Of a DNA stretch of 64,000 nucleotides, positions 17,461 through 25,904 are shown piece after piece. Where the stretch lies: assembly GCA_005888745.1 (NCBI GenBank), contig VBBS01000028.1, positions 50,375 to 114,374 of the forward strand, read 5' to 3'. This stretch comes from Candidatus Bathyarchaeota archaeon (GTDB lineage: Archaea > Thermoproteota > Bathyarchaeia > 40CM-2-53-6). The first letter of the stretch is position 1; each line of letters starts with the position of its first letter. The position numbers were made by a program, and so were the translations under genes. The notes beneath the pieces were generated by a model that saw nothing but the letters and a program-made list of their open reading frames with translations, did not search any database and was not told where the DNA came from.

Positions 17461-17790
17461 ATGTGGCGGAGGGCTCTGTTAACTTGTCGTCGGATGCCTC
17501 TCTGGCTTATACCCGGAGTTTGGGCGTTTGTCGTTTTGTCATGTTGGCTTTCAAGTCTGTCTGGCAATACTATGTTCCATCAAGCGATGTTCTCCGATTG
17601 TTGGACGTGTTCAGGAGGATGGTTAACGAGTCTTTACGGATTGGAACCCGACGCCTACGGTAATCCCTGGAGTCGATGCCCCGAAGCTAACTCAACCGAC
17701 GAAGAGTTAACAGAACCACAGAACCTCAAGTGGTCGCTTTACGCAACAGGATTTCACCTGGTACGACCAACATTTCCCTGTACATGTTGA
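17461..17790 (+). CDS. Possible small membrane protein, uncertain
   Basis: From ATG 17461 the frame gives 109 residues, with a basic N-terminus and a hydrophobic stretch (about residues 12-33, MPLWLIPGVWAFVVLSCWLSSL), then a Cys/Trp-containing tail. It overlaps the 3' end of the convergent GNAT gene by 65 bp, which counts against it. An alternative frame (17379-17663) overlaps fully. Not recognised. Confidence 0.25.
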   Translation: MWRRALLTCRRMPLWLIPGVWAFVVLSCWLSSLSGNTMFHQAMFSDCWTCSGGWLTSLYGLEPDAYGNPWSRCPEANSTDEELTEPQNLKWSLYATGFHLVRPTFPCTC

Positions 17791-18217
17791 GCGCGTGAAG
17801 ACCCCCGTATCTCTTGGAGACTTCGCCGAAGCTCGTCCGCGTGAACCGTTCTGACGCGAACAGTGCTTCAGAAGGTTTGTTGTCTTCTTCCACACTAGCA
17901 AATACTTCTACTACGCTTGAGGCTTTGAAGTGCCGCAGAGCGTCTTCTAGGAGTCGTTTCCCGATTCCCTTCTTTCTGCTCGCCTTTGCAACTGCGATGT
18001 AGTACACATAGCCGACGCCTTCCCCTAGTGTTTTCAGCATGACCAGGCCTGCCGCTTTGCCTGATGACATTGCGGCCCTGACCAGCTCGATATCCCGAAG
18101 GGTTCTTTTCGAGTGCATCAGGTACCATCCTTCGAAGCTCTCCCCAAGTATCCATTCGAGGCCCGCCCTCTTCCCCTTAGGGACATCTATGATGGCGAGA
18201 TTCTCCTGGGTTGTCAT
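17726..18217 (-). CDS. GNAT-family N-acetyltransferase
   Basis: 163 residues with the GNAT core: a strand VGYVYYIAVAKASRKKGIGKRLLEDALRHF containing the acetyl-CoA pyrophosphate-binding R-K-K-G-I-G (RxxGxG/A), then VFASVEEDNKPSEALFASERFTRTSF, the usual last helix-strand. The substrate is unknown. Its start overlaps the stop of the amidohydrolase gene by 4 bp, so the two are almost certainly translated from one message, amidohydrolase first. Confidence 0.85.
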   Translation of the reverse strand: MTTQENLAIIDVPKGKRAGLEWILGESFEGWYLMHSKRTLRDIELVRAAMSSGKAAGLVMLKTLGEGVGYVYYIAVAKASRKKGIGKRLLEDALRHFKASSVVEVFASVEEDNKPSEALFASERFTRTSFGEVSKRYGGLHALNMYREMLVVPGEILLRKATT

Positions 18218-19035
18218 AGCCGGAAAACCCGCTCCGCGTTGAGATGGAATATCTTCTCTTTGTCAGAATCGTCCACTTCCAGGCTTCTTACCAGAGCCAA
18301 TGTTTCTGAGTGCTTCGTGACCGGGTAGTCGGTTCCGAAGATCACCTTGTCCGCGCTGGCCGCAAAGTAGATGGCTTCGCTGATCTTCCTGGCAAGCCAC
18401 TCCGCATACTCCTCCGCGTACGCACCGCCAGTAATGAGTCCGGAGATGTCCGCGTAGACATTCGGGTGCTTATGGATCAGCTCGGCCACATCCTCAAACC
18501 ATGGATTACCAAAGTGGCAGAGGATTATCCTCAGCTCCTCTCTCCTGTTAGCCAATCCGTCCAGCGTAAGCGGGTGAGAGCGGGCCAGGTCCCCGGTGCT
18601 GAATGCGGTGTCCCCGGTGTGGAAGAGCACCGGAAGTCTCTCTGACTCGGCGTAGTCGTAGAGCGTGTTGAAGACGGGGCTTTCAGCTGATGCTTTCACG
18701 TAACCCAGCCTCACCTTGAACGCCTTCACCTCCTTCCTGTTTTCCTCGGCAAGTTTGACGGCGGTGTTCACCTCTTTCGCAGTGGGCTCTACCGTGACCA
18801 CTGGCGCGAGCATTCCATCGCTCCTCGTGCACAGTCTGATCACATCGTCGTTTGGAAGGGGACCGCCTCCTAGCAGGGGCGGGCTGAGGAGCAACCCTCG
18901 CACGATCTTGTGTCTTCGCATAATGCCCAGTAACTCGTCTAAGGTATAGCTCAGCCCGTTCTTCCGCGCGAAGTGATCGAGGGCGTCGTCTCGGCGTTCA
19001 GACAAGTGCGTGTGGGCGTCGATTATTCTTTGCAA
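18214..19035 (-). CDS. Amidohydrolase-2 family (TIM-barrel) metal-dependent hydrolase
   Basis: 273 residues. The N-terminal IIDAHTHLSE carries the HxH metal pair, LPVLFHTGD supplies a strand-5 His, ILCHFGNPW supplies the strand-6 His, and VIFGTDYPVT the strand-8 Asp. This is the PF04909 set (decarboxylases, lactonases and other amidohydrolases with a single metal ion). No Lys for carboxylation is evident. The substrate is unknown. It forms a two-gene unit with the downstream GNAT acetyltransferase (4-bp overlap). The 150 bp upstream hold a direct repeat AATATTCGAC, at about 19110 and 19131. Confidence 0.85.
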   Translation of the reverse strand: MQRIIDAHTHLSERRDDALDHFARKNGLSYTLDELLGIMRRHKIVRGLLLSPPLLGGGPLPNDDVIRLCTRSDGMLAPVVTVEPTAKEVNTAVKLAEENRKEVKAFKVRLGYVKASAESPVFNTLYDYAESERLPVLFHTGDTAFSTGDLARSHPLTLDGLANRREELRIILCHFGNPWFEDVAELIHKHPNVYADISGLITGGAYAEEYAEWLARKISEAIYFAASADKVIFGTDYPVTKHSETLALVRSLEVDDSDKEKIFHLNAERVFRL

Positions 19036-19184
19036 CCATCTTTCACTCTGAGCCTGAATCCGGATAAGGTTGTTCTTCCCTCATAGAGTAGCACACGTTG
19101 CGGTATGTCGCGTAATATTCGACGGTACCGTTTGTCAAATATTCGACTGCCATTCAGCCTTCACTCAGGACGGGGTCATCGGGT

Positions 19185-19523
19185 TTGAAGTCATCTGGAA
19201 CGTCTGATATTCGTATATCGAGGAAACCGAATACTCCTCCGTGTGATTTTTGCGGAGAGGATTTCCAGGATGGAGAGGAGGCATATCGTCTTGAAGGGCA
19301 AGTCCACTTCTCCGTTCCCAGCTTCGTCCCGGAGACCGCTTCGATAATCTTCCAGGAGGAATGCTGGAGAAAAGTCGCGCTAGAGAGGAATAGAGGCGGC
19401 CAAGCAACAACGCCCCGAGACGAAGCCATAGACTCGTCAACGAATTTCCGGTTCCATCTAGGAAACGGTATTATTTCTTCGGTTTCTCTTTCGCAGTTAG
19501 AAAGTCTAGTATCGCCCTGTTGA
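19185..19523 (+). CDS. Hypothetical protein with a CxxC zinc-finger-like start
   Basis: 112 residues from TTG 19185. Residues 20-40 (CDFCGEDFQDGEEAYRLEGQVHF) and a later ECW give a C..C...H...C set that could bind zinc, as in small LIM- or HNH-associated fingers. The C-terminus overlaps the convergent alpha/beta hydrolase by 53 bp and is low-complexity, so the true protein may be shorter or absent. Not recognised. Confidence 0.4.
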   Translation: MKSSGTSDIRISRKPNTPPCDFCGEDFQDGEEAYRLEGQVHFSVPSFVPETASIIFQEECWRKVALERNRGGQATTPRDEAIDSSTNFRFHLGNGIISSVSLSQLESLVSPC

Positions 19524-20229
19524 CCAGATCCGGCTTCTGGGACATCAGAAAGTGCGTAGTCCCGGGAATGAGGCACAATTGAGCGTCGGTAATCGATCTG
19601 AACAGTTCCAGTGTATGTTCCATAGGAATCGACTCTCTGTCTCCGGCCATTACCATCGTGGGAGCGCTGATCTTTGCCAGCTCTTTGGTTGTAATGTTGG
19701 GTTCGGTGAGCCACAGCTTTTTCGTTTTCTCCAGTACAACTGAGAAGTGACCGGGACCGTCAGGGGAGATTTCGTTGTAGCGTTTTACCAGAGGCGACGC
19801 AACCTTCCTGAAGGACTCAGAGGTTAGCGATCTGATCCAGTTCAGATCTTCTGAAGACTGAGCTTTAGCATTGAAGAGCCCGCCTACACAAACAAGACGC
19901 TTAACCAGATCTGGCCGGGAGATGGCAACTAGTAGAGCGATGATTGCGCCGTCGCTCCACCCCACGAAGTTCGTCACTCCCAGTTTCAGTGCTTCGATGA
20001 AGTCGGCTGTGTAAGCGGACATGGTGTCGAAACTGAAGGGTTCAGTGGTATCGGCGGTGTGTCCGTGCCCCGGCCGTTCGAAGGCGACTATCTTGAAATG
20101 CTTCGCGAGTTCTGGCGTCTGTGAAGCAAAATCTTCAACCGTCCCAAGTCCTCCATGCAATAATAGCAGAGGCTCGCCGGCCCCTGATGTCTCATAGTAG
20201 ATTCGCGAGTTCCTGATCTGGAGATACAC
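19471..20229 (-). CDS. Alpha/beta hydrolase fold protein
   Basis: 252 residues with all alpha/beta-hydrolase landmarks: the oxyanion-hole LLLHGGLG, ERPGHGHT, the nucleophile elbow GWSDGA (Ser about residue 94), an acid in MVMAGDRESIP, and a His in PGTTHFLM. The sequence is closest to small esterase/peroxidase-like hydrolases of the PF00561/PF12697 type. It starts at ATG 20229. The stretch upstream (20230-20587) is GC-rich with no supported gene. Confidence 0.88.
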   Translation of the reverse strand: MYLQIRNSRIYYETSGAGEPLLLLHGGLGTVEDFASQTPELAKHFKIVAFERPGHGHTADTTEPFSFDTMSAYTADFIEALKLGVTNFVGWSDGAIIALLVAISRPDLVKRLVCVGGLFNAKAQSSEDLNWIRSLTSESFRKVASPLVKRYNEISPDGPGHFSVVLEKTKKLWLTEPNITTKELAKISAPTMVMAGDRESIPMEHTLELFRSITDAQLCLIPGTTHFLMSQKPDLVNRAILDFLTAKEKPKK

Positions 20230-20587
20230 GGAGCTGCCAAAGTCAGCGAGCTAGTTAAGCTCGGGTAGCAGTCCTCCGTCGCGACTGCTCGCAAAACTTT
20301 CTTCACATCTAGCAATCTTAGACTATGTTGACTTCTTTGAGGATCGAGTCTTCTTTCTGCGTTTGCGGGGTTGCTTGGTTTCCCTGGGTTGCGGGGTTTG
20401 ATGGGGGATTGGCTGGCGGAGGTCATTCAGCCACATGTCCCAGAGTTTGCTCATGACCAGACGTATCTGACAAGGAGAGATGAAAAGAAGAGACCGAGCC
20501 GAAAGCCACGCTGAAACTAATCTGGGACTCTTCAGATCCCCGGTTACGGAAAGCTAAATCCTTCGACTTCTCCACCCGTTACCTGCC

Positions 20588-20836
20588 TTGAAGCATCCGC
20601 CACCATCGGAGCCCACGACCAAGTCACTGGAGCGAGATACCTGTAGATGCGGATGCGGGTGCAAACGCAAAGTCGTACTAGTCAAAGGAATGTACGGAGA
20701 GCGCTTCCAGCTCGCGTTCTGTCAACAGTGCTCTGAGACACACCAGAAGAGCGGCAAGTACCGAGCAGTGCCCCTCCAGGACCGCGATAGGTCCGCTAAG
20801 CGGTCACTGAGAATTCAGCAATCCTTTTTGTCTTGA
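20588..20836 (+). CDS. Small Cys-rich putative zinc protein
   Basis: 82 residues from TTG 20588. A compact CRCGCGCKRK motif (residues about 19-28) and a CQQCSETHQKSGKYR motif (about 45-59) form a plausible four-Cys zinc site in a basic protein. It may bind nucleic acid. No family recognised. It stands alone, with an AT-rich stretch downstream that serves as promoter for the next gene. Confidence 0.45.
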   Translation: MKHPPPSEPTTKSLERDTCRCGCGCKRKVVLVKGMYGERFQLAFCQQCSETHQKSGKYRAVPLQDRDRSAKRSLRIQQSFLS

Positions 20837-20963
20837 CGCCAAGCCAGATCGAAAAACAATTTACTCTTCACCCTCTCATTTCTCTCCCATCGTCTCTACA
20901 AATTTTCACTCGTATATACCTTTCAAATCCCATTCTAGATTACAATCTCGCATAATATTCCGG

Positions 20964-20982
20964 GCTTCGATAATATCGAAGC
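20964..20982 (+). promoter_or_regulatory. Perfect palindrome upstream of a secreted-protein gene
   Basis: GCTTCGATAATATCGAAGC is a 9+1+9 perfect inverted repeat in an AT-rich stretch with several ATATT boxes (20951, 20985, 21004), about 75 bp before the GTG at 21055. It is probably an operator or part of the promoter of the secreted-protein gene. Confidence 0.5.
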
Positions 20983-21054
20983 ACGATATTCTCGGTTCTC
21001 GAAAATATTGCCGTATGTAACATTCCATATATTTCAACGCCAGGACGGAACCGG

Positions 21055-21846
21055 GTGAAAACAAAAATGATGAATCTGCGAAAAATAACAGTTCTCGCAC
21101 TCACGGCATTGCTCGTCATGGGGGTAAGTGGTCTATCAATGGTCAAAGGAATGCCGACCGGCGAGACAACTAGCGCGCCCGCTCTGAATCCTCTAACATC
21201 CCTCATCAACACCCTCGGCGACGACTTGTTCTCGACCGTAGACCTAGCCACGCTCGTCGACCCCGCCTCACCGGCGACGCCAACAACGCACTACGGGCCA
21301 TATGCGAGCAGTTCGCCCGACTCTGGAACCTGTGGAAACTTCTGGGCTGACGACACGTTTGACCGGCACTTCACGGTGTTCACCCGAGCGACCGGTATTA
21401 CCATCGTCGAGCAGTTCAAAGACGGGAGCTTCATAACACCCTCTACTGGATCAGTCCTATTCTCAACCCCCCCTTCTCCCTCGCCTAACCCGAGCCCAGG
21501 CGCTTGTGAAACCTCTCTAGTTCCTCAGGGGACAGTCGACAACGGGGTAACCGGCAGCTTACATGGCTACTTTGTCATACCGCTTCAAGCTGGCTCAACC
21601 CAGGACTCGAATAGTCCATACTGCAACGCGCTTACATCGTCAAATACCGATTGTACAGGTACGACGTTCATCGAGACCCACTTCACCTCTTGCTACCCAG
21701 CACACTGCCCAGTTGACTTTTCAGTGACCACGTTCTTCGACCACTACGCCGCCGGCGGCCAGGGGCTGATCATAACTGAGTGGAAGAACGCATCAGCCGA
21801 CCGCGGCGGAAACCACGGCGACATTCGCAGCTCGAACACCGTTTGA
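21055..21846 (+). CDS. Secreted protein of unknown function, with signal peptide
   Basis: 263 residues. It has a Lys-rich start and a hydrophobic segment (about residues 8-26), then a SVKGMP-type junction typical of a Sec signal peptide. The mature part is rich in Thr, Ser, Pro and Asn, with paired Cys (CGNFW, GACET, YCNAL, DCTG, SCYPAHC) suggesting disulfides, and has a PSPSPNPSPG linker near residue 140. No catalytic motif or recognised family. It is preceded by an AT-rich promoter region with a 19-bp palindrome and followed by a T-run terminator. Confidence 0.7.
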   Translation: MKTKMMNLRKITVLALTALLVMGVSGLSMVKGMPTGETTSAPALNPLTSLINTLGDDLFSTVDLATLVDPASPATPTTHYGPYASSSPDSGTCGNFWADDTFDRHFTVFTRATGITIVEQFKDGSFITPSTGSVLFSTPPSPSPNPSPGACETSLVPQGTVDNGVTGSLHGYFVIPLQAGSTQDSNSPYCNALTSSNTDCTGTTFIETHFTSCYPAHCPVDFSVTTFFDHYAAGGQGLIITEWKNASADRGGNHGDIRSSNTV

Positions 21847-21875
21847 CAATGGCTCTGTCATCGCTAACATCCCCA

Positions 21876-21882
21876 TTTTTTT
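21876..21882 (+). terminator. T-run terminator after the secreted-protein gene
   Basis: Seven T in a row about 30 bp after the stop codon, in the usual archaeal position for intrinsic termination. Confidence 0.5.
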
Positions 21883-21917
21883 GATCCGAAAGATTCTCTC
21901 CCTCTCCACGAAAGAGA

Positions 21918-23060
21918 TTAGCTCAGCATGGCCATTTTAATTTTCACACCGCGCTCCCCAAGCCGGTCTAACACATACCGGAAGAGCCTCGGATCTTGCG
22001 CAATCTTCTCAGGCGTAACTATTCCGGTCTCTCTGATCTCCCCGCGCCCCATAAGAAGAGCGACAGAAGTGCACGGGTAGGCCGTCGTCCGGGCCATCGC
22101 TGAGACCCCTGATTTTCGATCGTAATGATCCAAGAGCTGGTATCGCAGGTGAATCCTCTTTCCACCTGACATGCCTTTCACGTCAACTCTCAAGGCCAGA
22201 AAATCGCCAGGCGCCCCTTTTGACATTGCCGCGCGAAGCAGCTCTATCGACAACTGCCGCGGCTTTACCTCAACGCCATCTATCTCAATTGGTTTACGTT
22301 CAAAGAAGCCTAGGACACGTAGCGTGCTCATCATGTCGGCATGCCCCGGATACCTCAGCGTAAACTCGTGCATCTCTCTAGCTTTCGGATAACTTCTCGG
22401 AAGAGACCCAAGACCATCAGTCAGAAAATACTCTAACTTCCCGACCTTGGGAAAACTCGTGAGCCCGCGTCCGGATAACGGCTCAACCTTCTTGCGCTCG
22501 CCCTCCTCGATAACCTGCACAGGTCGAGAGTACTCGTTTACTACATCCTCAAGGGAGAAAACAATCCGATAGTTTAGGGGAGGTTCAGGCTTCCTCGGAA
22601 GACCGCCCACAAAGATCTCCACCGAATTCATCTGATCTAGCCTCCTCGAAGCATCACCAACGCACATATTCGTAAAACCAGGAGCAACCCCACACTGAGG
22701 CACGACCCGACAACCAACTTTCTTCGCCTTACTTTGAAGCAGGAAGGCGTCTCGCGGAGTATAGGAAATATCTACAGTATCTGTCCCAGCTTTGACAGTC
22801 TCGGTCATCAAGTCAAATCCAAGCCGGCCGGGTAGAGCACCGCATACAAGGTCGACTTTTTCTAGGAGATCACGAAAACGTGTCTTTTGTGACATACTCA
22901 ACTTAACAGTCTGGAGCTTCCTTGGGACCCGTTTCCTCAGGAGTTTCAAATTCTGAGGATTGGCATCCATCGCAATGATAGCGTTAACTTCGTCGGATGC
23001 CGCTAGATCCCGAGCGATCTCTGAGCCTACTTTGCCGCATCCCACAACAAGGATTTTCAT
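21918..23060 (-). CDS. Saccharopine dehydrogenase-like NAD(P)-dependent oxidoreductase
   Basis: 380 residues from ATG 23060 (MKILVVGCGKVGSEIARDL), preceded by a GAG element; the frame is open 27 codons further upstream but without family character. The Rossmann loop GCGKVGSE is at residues 7-14, followed by MDANP at the end of strand 2. VPQCGVAPGFTNM and TLRYPGHADMMSTLRVLGFF are family signatures of saccharopine/lysine-6-dehydrogenase-like enzymes. Its role in lysine metabolism or another amino-acid pathway cannot be fixed from sequence. No metabolic neighbours. Confidence 0.82.
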   Translation of the reverse strand: MKILVVGCGKVGSEIARDLAASDEVNAIIAMDANPQNLKLLRKRVPRKLQTVKLSMSQKTRFRDLLEKVDLVCGALPGRLGFDLMTETVKAGTDTVDISYTPRDAFLLQSKAKKVGCRVVPQCGVAPGFTNMCVGDASRRLDQMNSVEIFVGGLPRKPEPPLNYRIVFSLEDVVNEYSRPVQVIEEGERKKVEPLSGRGLTSFPKVGKLEYFLTDGLGSLPRSYPKAREMHEFTLRYPGHADMMSTLRVLGFFERKPIEIDGVEVKPRQLSIELLRAAMSKGAPGDFLALRVDVKGMSGGKRIHLRYQLLDHYDRKSGVSAMARTTAYPCTSVALLMGRGEIRETGIVTPEKIAQDPRLFRYVLDRLGERGVKIKMAMLS

Positions 23061-23198
23061 ATCCAACTCCTCTGAGGCTTGTGCTGAGGGCTTCTTAAGC
23101 CGGACGGCAAAGGGGTACGCAGTTCTTTTTTCTCTACTCAAAGGTACCTAGAAAGACTCTGGGCGATATAGGAAAACTCTAGACGAGATATTGGGGTT

Positions 23199-23792
23199 TC
23201 AGAAGTGGAAGTTGTAGGTTGATGGGTTGCCGCTGTCTGAGAACTGTATGGTATAGCTATCACCTATCTTGAACGTCAAGCTGCCTGTGGCCGATAGTTG
23301 GTTTGCCGATGGTGAGCTCGTGACGGCGCATGTCTGTCCAGATGGACAACTTTCGGTCGTGGAAGCACCAGTAGTTGTGTCGGTGACTGTGATAGAGTTG
23401 CCGTTAAGCGAGCCGGAGCCTACTGCTTCAATAGTGTACGATAAGTTAGTTGAGCTGGTCGCGTTTACTTGATCTAATTTGACGTAAGGCGAAGACGGGT
23501 TGCTATTGCCAGTAATGGTTCCCTGTAGACAACCTGTTCCGCAAGAACCGCCTCCGCTGCCACCACCACAATTGCTAGTACAACTTCCGCCGTTGTTACT
23601 GCTGCCACTGCTACCCGCTTTGAGTTGAGGCATTATGATGTAGGCGAAGGTAGCGTAGGTTCCTGCTGCCGCTCCTGCGAAGGCTCCGAGAGAGACTAGA
23701 AGTATGAGAACTGCACCAATACCTTTTCGCGCGCCCTTTCCAACATTCGGCGTGAGCGGTGGATTGGGCGATGAACTCCCTGGCTGAGACAT
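23199..23792 (-). CDS. Membrane-anchored extracellular protein with Gly/Cys-rich linker
   Basis: 197 residues. A Pro/Ser-rich cytoplasmic tail (1-24) is followed by a membrane segment (about 25-53) and then a low-complexity linker packed with Gly, Ser and Cys (GSSNNGGSCTSNCGGGSGGGSCGTGC, about 60-88, pieces quoted). The remaining 110 residues form a predicted beta-rich domain (VTDTTTGASTTESCPSGQTCAVT...LTFKIGDSYTIQFSDSG). The regular SC..NC..SC..GC spacing could give disulfide-linked multimers on the cell surface. Not recognised. The gene stands alone upstream of the saccharopine-dehydrogenase-like gene. Confidence 0.6.
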   Translation of the reverse strand: MSQPGSSSPNPPLTPNVGKGARKGIGAVLILLVSLGAFAGAAAGTYATFAYIIMPQLKAGSSGSSNNGGSCTSNCGGGSGGGSCGTGCLQGTITGNSNPSSPYVKLDQVNATSSTNLSYTIEAVGSGSLNGNSITVTDTTTGASTTESCPSGQTCAVTSSPSANQLSATGSLTFKIGDSYTIQFSDSGNPSTYNFHF

Positions 23793-23933
23793 TACCGCGA
23801 AGTATCGCGACCCAGGAACATAAGTTGCCTGTAACCTACGGTCGAGCGTGAGTGTGACTTTACAAGGTCTGCAGTCCGTGACAGATGAGTCTTGAGAGTC
23901 TATGAGCTAGTCAGCGTAAGACGCAGCCCTATA

Positions 23934-25130
23934 CTAGGAAAATATTGCTTTGACGGCGTCTGCTGCGACGCGAGGGAGGAGCGCCGCTACCTTTCTCTTC
24001 TTCAGCATGCGGGTGATAATTCTTCCTTGAAAGTCCATATCTCCTTCAGCCTCTATCTCGGAAACATTGTCCCGCAAAACTGAGAATAATCGATCGAGAG
24101 TCTCGTCGGATAGACCTGCAAATAATTTTCGTGCTAGGCCCATTTTTCGCAGGTCTGACCCGAATTTCTCTCTCCACTGCATGTCATAGTTTCTCAGAAA
24201 CTGTTCAACCTCTATTCCATCGTGGGTTGCAGCCGATGCAGCGGCTATTCCTGCAAGCTTTCCACAATAGCCTCCGATAACAATCCCTCCACCAGTCGTC
24301 TGTTTTACCTGTCCCGCAGCATCGCCGACCACTATGAAACCGGGGGACCAGCATCTTGCTATGGGCCCGGCGACAAGCACTGATCCGGATTTTGTCGTGT
24401 CCACCGTTGCCTTCGGCCACTGTTCCTTTACCAGATCATCGAGGAATTTTTTGACATTACCTTTTTTCGAGGCGAGACCTACTCTTGCACTGTTCTTGCC
24501 GGTCGGGATGCTCCACGCGAAGAATCCAGGTGCTCTCTTGGACCCGAAGAAGAGCTCAACCAGATCACCCTGCTCCTTCATATCGACCAGTTCGAACTGA
24601 AGACCTGGTAGAATCTGCGCCCAATCAGGCGCCTGAAGCCCAGCCTGCTCCGGCAACCGGCTTCCAGCACCACTCGCATCAATGACCACTTTCGCTTCAA
24701 CCTTGGATCCAACTGCGAGCGTGAGAATATCTCCGTTGGCGGTCCGTTGGAACCTTGATACGCGAGTCTTGGTCTGAAGCTCCACGCCTGCCGCGACAGC
24801 TTGCTTAGCGAGGAATTGATCCAGTTTCATCCTGTTCAGAATAAGCGCTACCGGATCTTTTTTCCGAACCTCTATCGATTCCCCGTGAGGGGGAAAGAAC
24901 CTCGCCCCATGGATCAGTTTCTGGCTGAAACTCGAATGAGCTTCTAAGCCCAGAAGTTCTAGTCCTGATAGGCTCACTACACCTGAACAGTGGCTTGGCA
25001 AGCCAACCTGGGGATGTTCTTCTAGAAGTAGTACTCGGGTGTTTTTCTTTGCCGCTTCTAGTGCGGCTTCGCAGCCAGCAACTCCCGCTCCAATGGTAAC
25101 AATATCGTAACGATCGGAGGAGCTTCCCAA
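23934..25130 (-). CDS. Geranylgeranyl reductase family FAD-dependent oxidoreductase
   Basis: 398 residues. The FAD dinucleotide motif GAGVAGCEAALEAAKK is at residues 12-27, LLEEHPQVGLPSHCSG follows strand 2 with the family's conserved Cys, VVIDASGAGS is the middle motif, and GFIVVGDAAGQVKQTTGGGIVIGGYCGKLAG is the second FAD-contact block. Family members saturate isoprenoid chains of archaeal membrane lipids, and related flavoproteins act on other polyprenyl groups. The length is normal. It starts 8 bp after the NusA-like gene on the same strand, so they are co-transcribed, although no functional link is obvious. Confidence 0.9.
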   Translation of the reverse strand: MGSSSDRYDIVTIGAGVAGCEAALEAAKKNTRVLLLEEHPQVGLPSHCSGVVSLSGLELLGLEAHSSFSQKLIHGARFFPPHGESIEVRKKDPVALILNRMKLDQFLAKQAVAAGVELQTKTRVSRFQRTANGDILTLAVGSKVEAKVVIDASGAGSRLPEQAGLQAPDWAQILPGLQFELVDMKEQGDLVELFFGSKRAPGFFAWSIPTGKNSARVGLASKKGNVKKFLDDLVKEQWPKATVDTTKSGSVLVAGPIARCWSPGFIVVGDAAGQVKQTTGGGIVIGGYCGKLAGIAAASAATHDGIEVEQFLRNYDMQWREKFGSDLRKMGLARKLFAGLSDETLDRLFSVLRDNVSEIEAEGDMDFQGRIITRMLKKRKVAALLPRVAADAVKAIFS

Positions 25131-25138
25131 CGGGAAGA

Positions 25139-25651
25139 TCAGTCTTCGAACTCTATTCTAAGCGTCAGACTCTTCAGTTCACGCGCGAGCTTCTTGACAA
25201 CCTCAAAATCAACCGGGTTCCGCCTCGGCCTACGACCATTCAAGATAACCTTCGTCTCTCGGCTTCCATCCGGAAGCCAGATCGTGTTAATCGTCAAGAT
25301 CGAGTAAGGCGTGAAAAGCCCCTCGAGAAAATCTCTATCGTCCCCGCTCTGGCTGAGAATCCTTACCCGTCTACCGACGCGGTCGCCGAGAGTCTTGGCC
25401 AGCTTTGCACCACTGGCGAGAAACGCGTCCATCCCCCTCCGATCAACCATCAATGCCATAATATCTCCTGCCTCAACGGCCTTGTGGAAGGTAACGTTTT
25501 GGAGGGTAGGATTCTCCTTCTCCAACTCAGTAATACTACGAATAACCCGGATATCTATGTCAGTTATCTGACCTTTCTTCAGCTTCTCCTCGCACCGCGA
25601 ACAAAAGATCCCGCTCTTGACACAGAAACTGTCCAGGATTGTCTTTACCAT
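25139..25651 (-). CDS. NusA-like KH-domain RNA-binding protein (archaeal)
   Basis: 170 residues. The N-terminal CVKSGIFCSRCEEKLKKGQITDIDI holds a zinc-ribbon-like C...C..C set typical of archaeal NusA-like proteins. It is followed by a KH-type region (KAVEAGDIMALMVDRRGMDAFLASGAKLAKTLGDRVGRRVRIL) and a second module with NTIWLPDGSRETKVIL. Archaeal homologues are thought to bind RNA in transcription elongation or RNA surveillance. The gene is first in a two-gene unit with the geranylgeranyl-reductase-like gene. Confidence 0.75.
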   Translation of the reverse strand: MVKTILDSFCVKSGIFCSRCEEKLKKGQITDIDIRVIRSITELEKENPTLQNVTFHKAVEAGDIMALMVDRRGMDAFLASGAKLAKTLGDRVGRRVRILSQSGDDRDFLEGLFTPYSILTINTIWLPDGSRETKVILNGRRPRRNPVDFEVVKKLARELKSLTLRIEFED

Positions 25652-25904
25652 CGATACCCCAACCTGTCCCGATAGAATGGCAGGGTCTCATCTGCTCTGG
25701 TTTCTCCACCCTTGGGAATCTCGCGCCCGAACAAGCGTTGACCTATCTCAGTCGTCCTAAACCGACTTCTAAACCAAAGAAGCCCCTGCTTCATAAATGC
25801 ATTACGTTGGGCGGCACCGTCAATTCTTCGGTTGTTGTTTGGTGGCGGGAGCTTCGGTCCTCTCTAACCGTTATGTTCGAGTAATGATTCACTACAAGTT
25901 GGGC

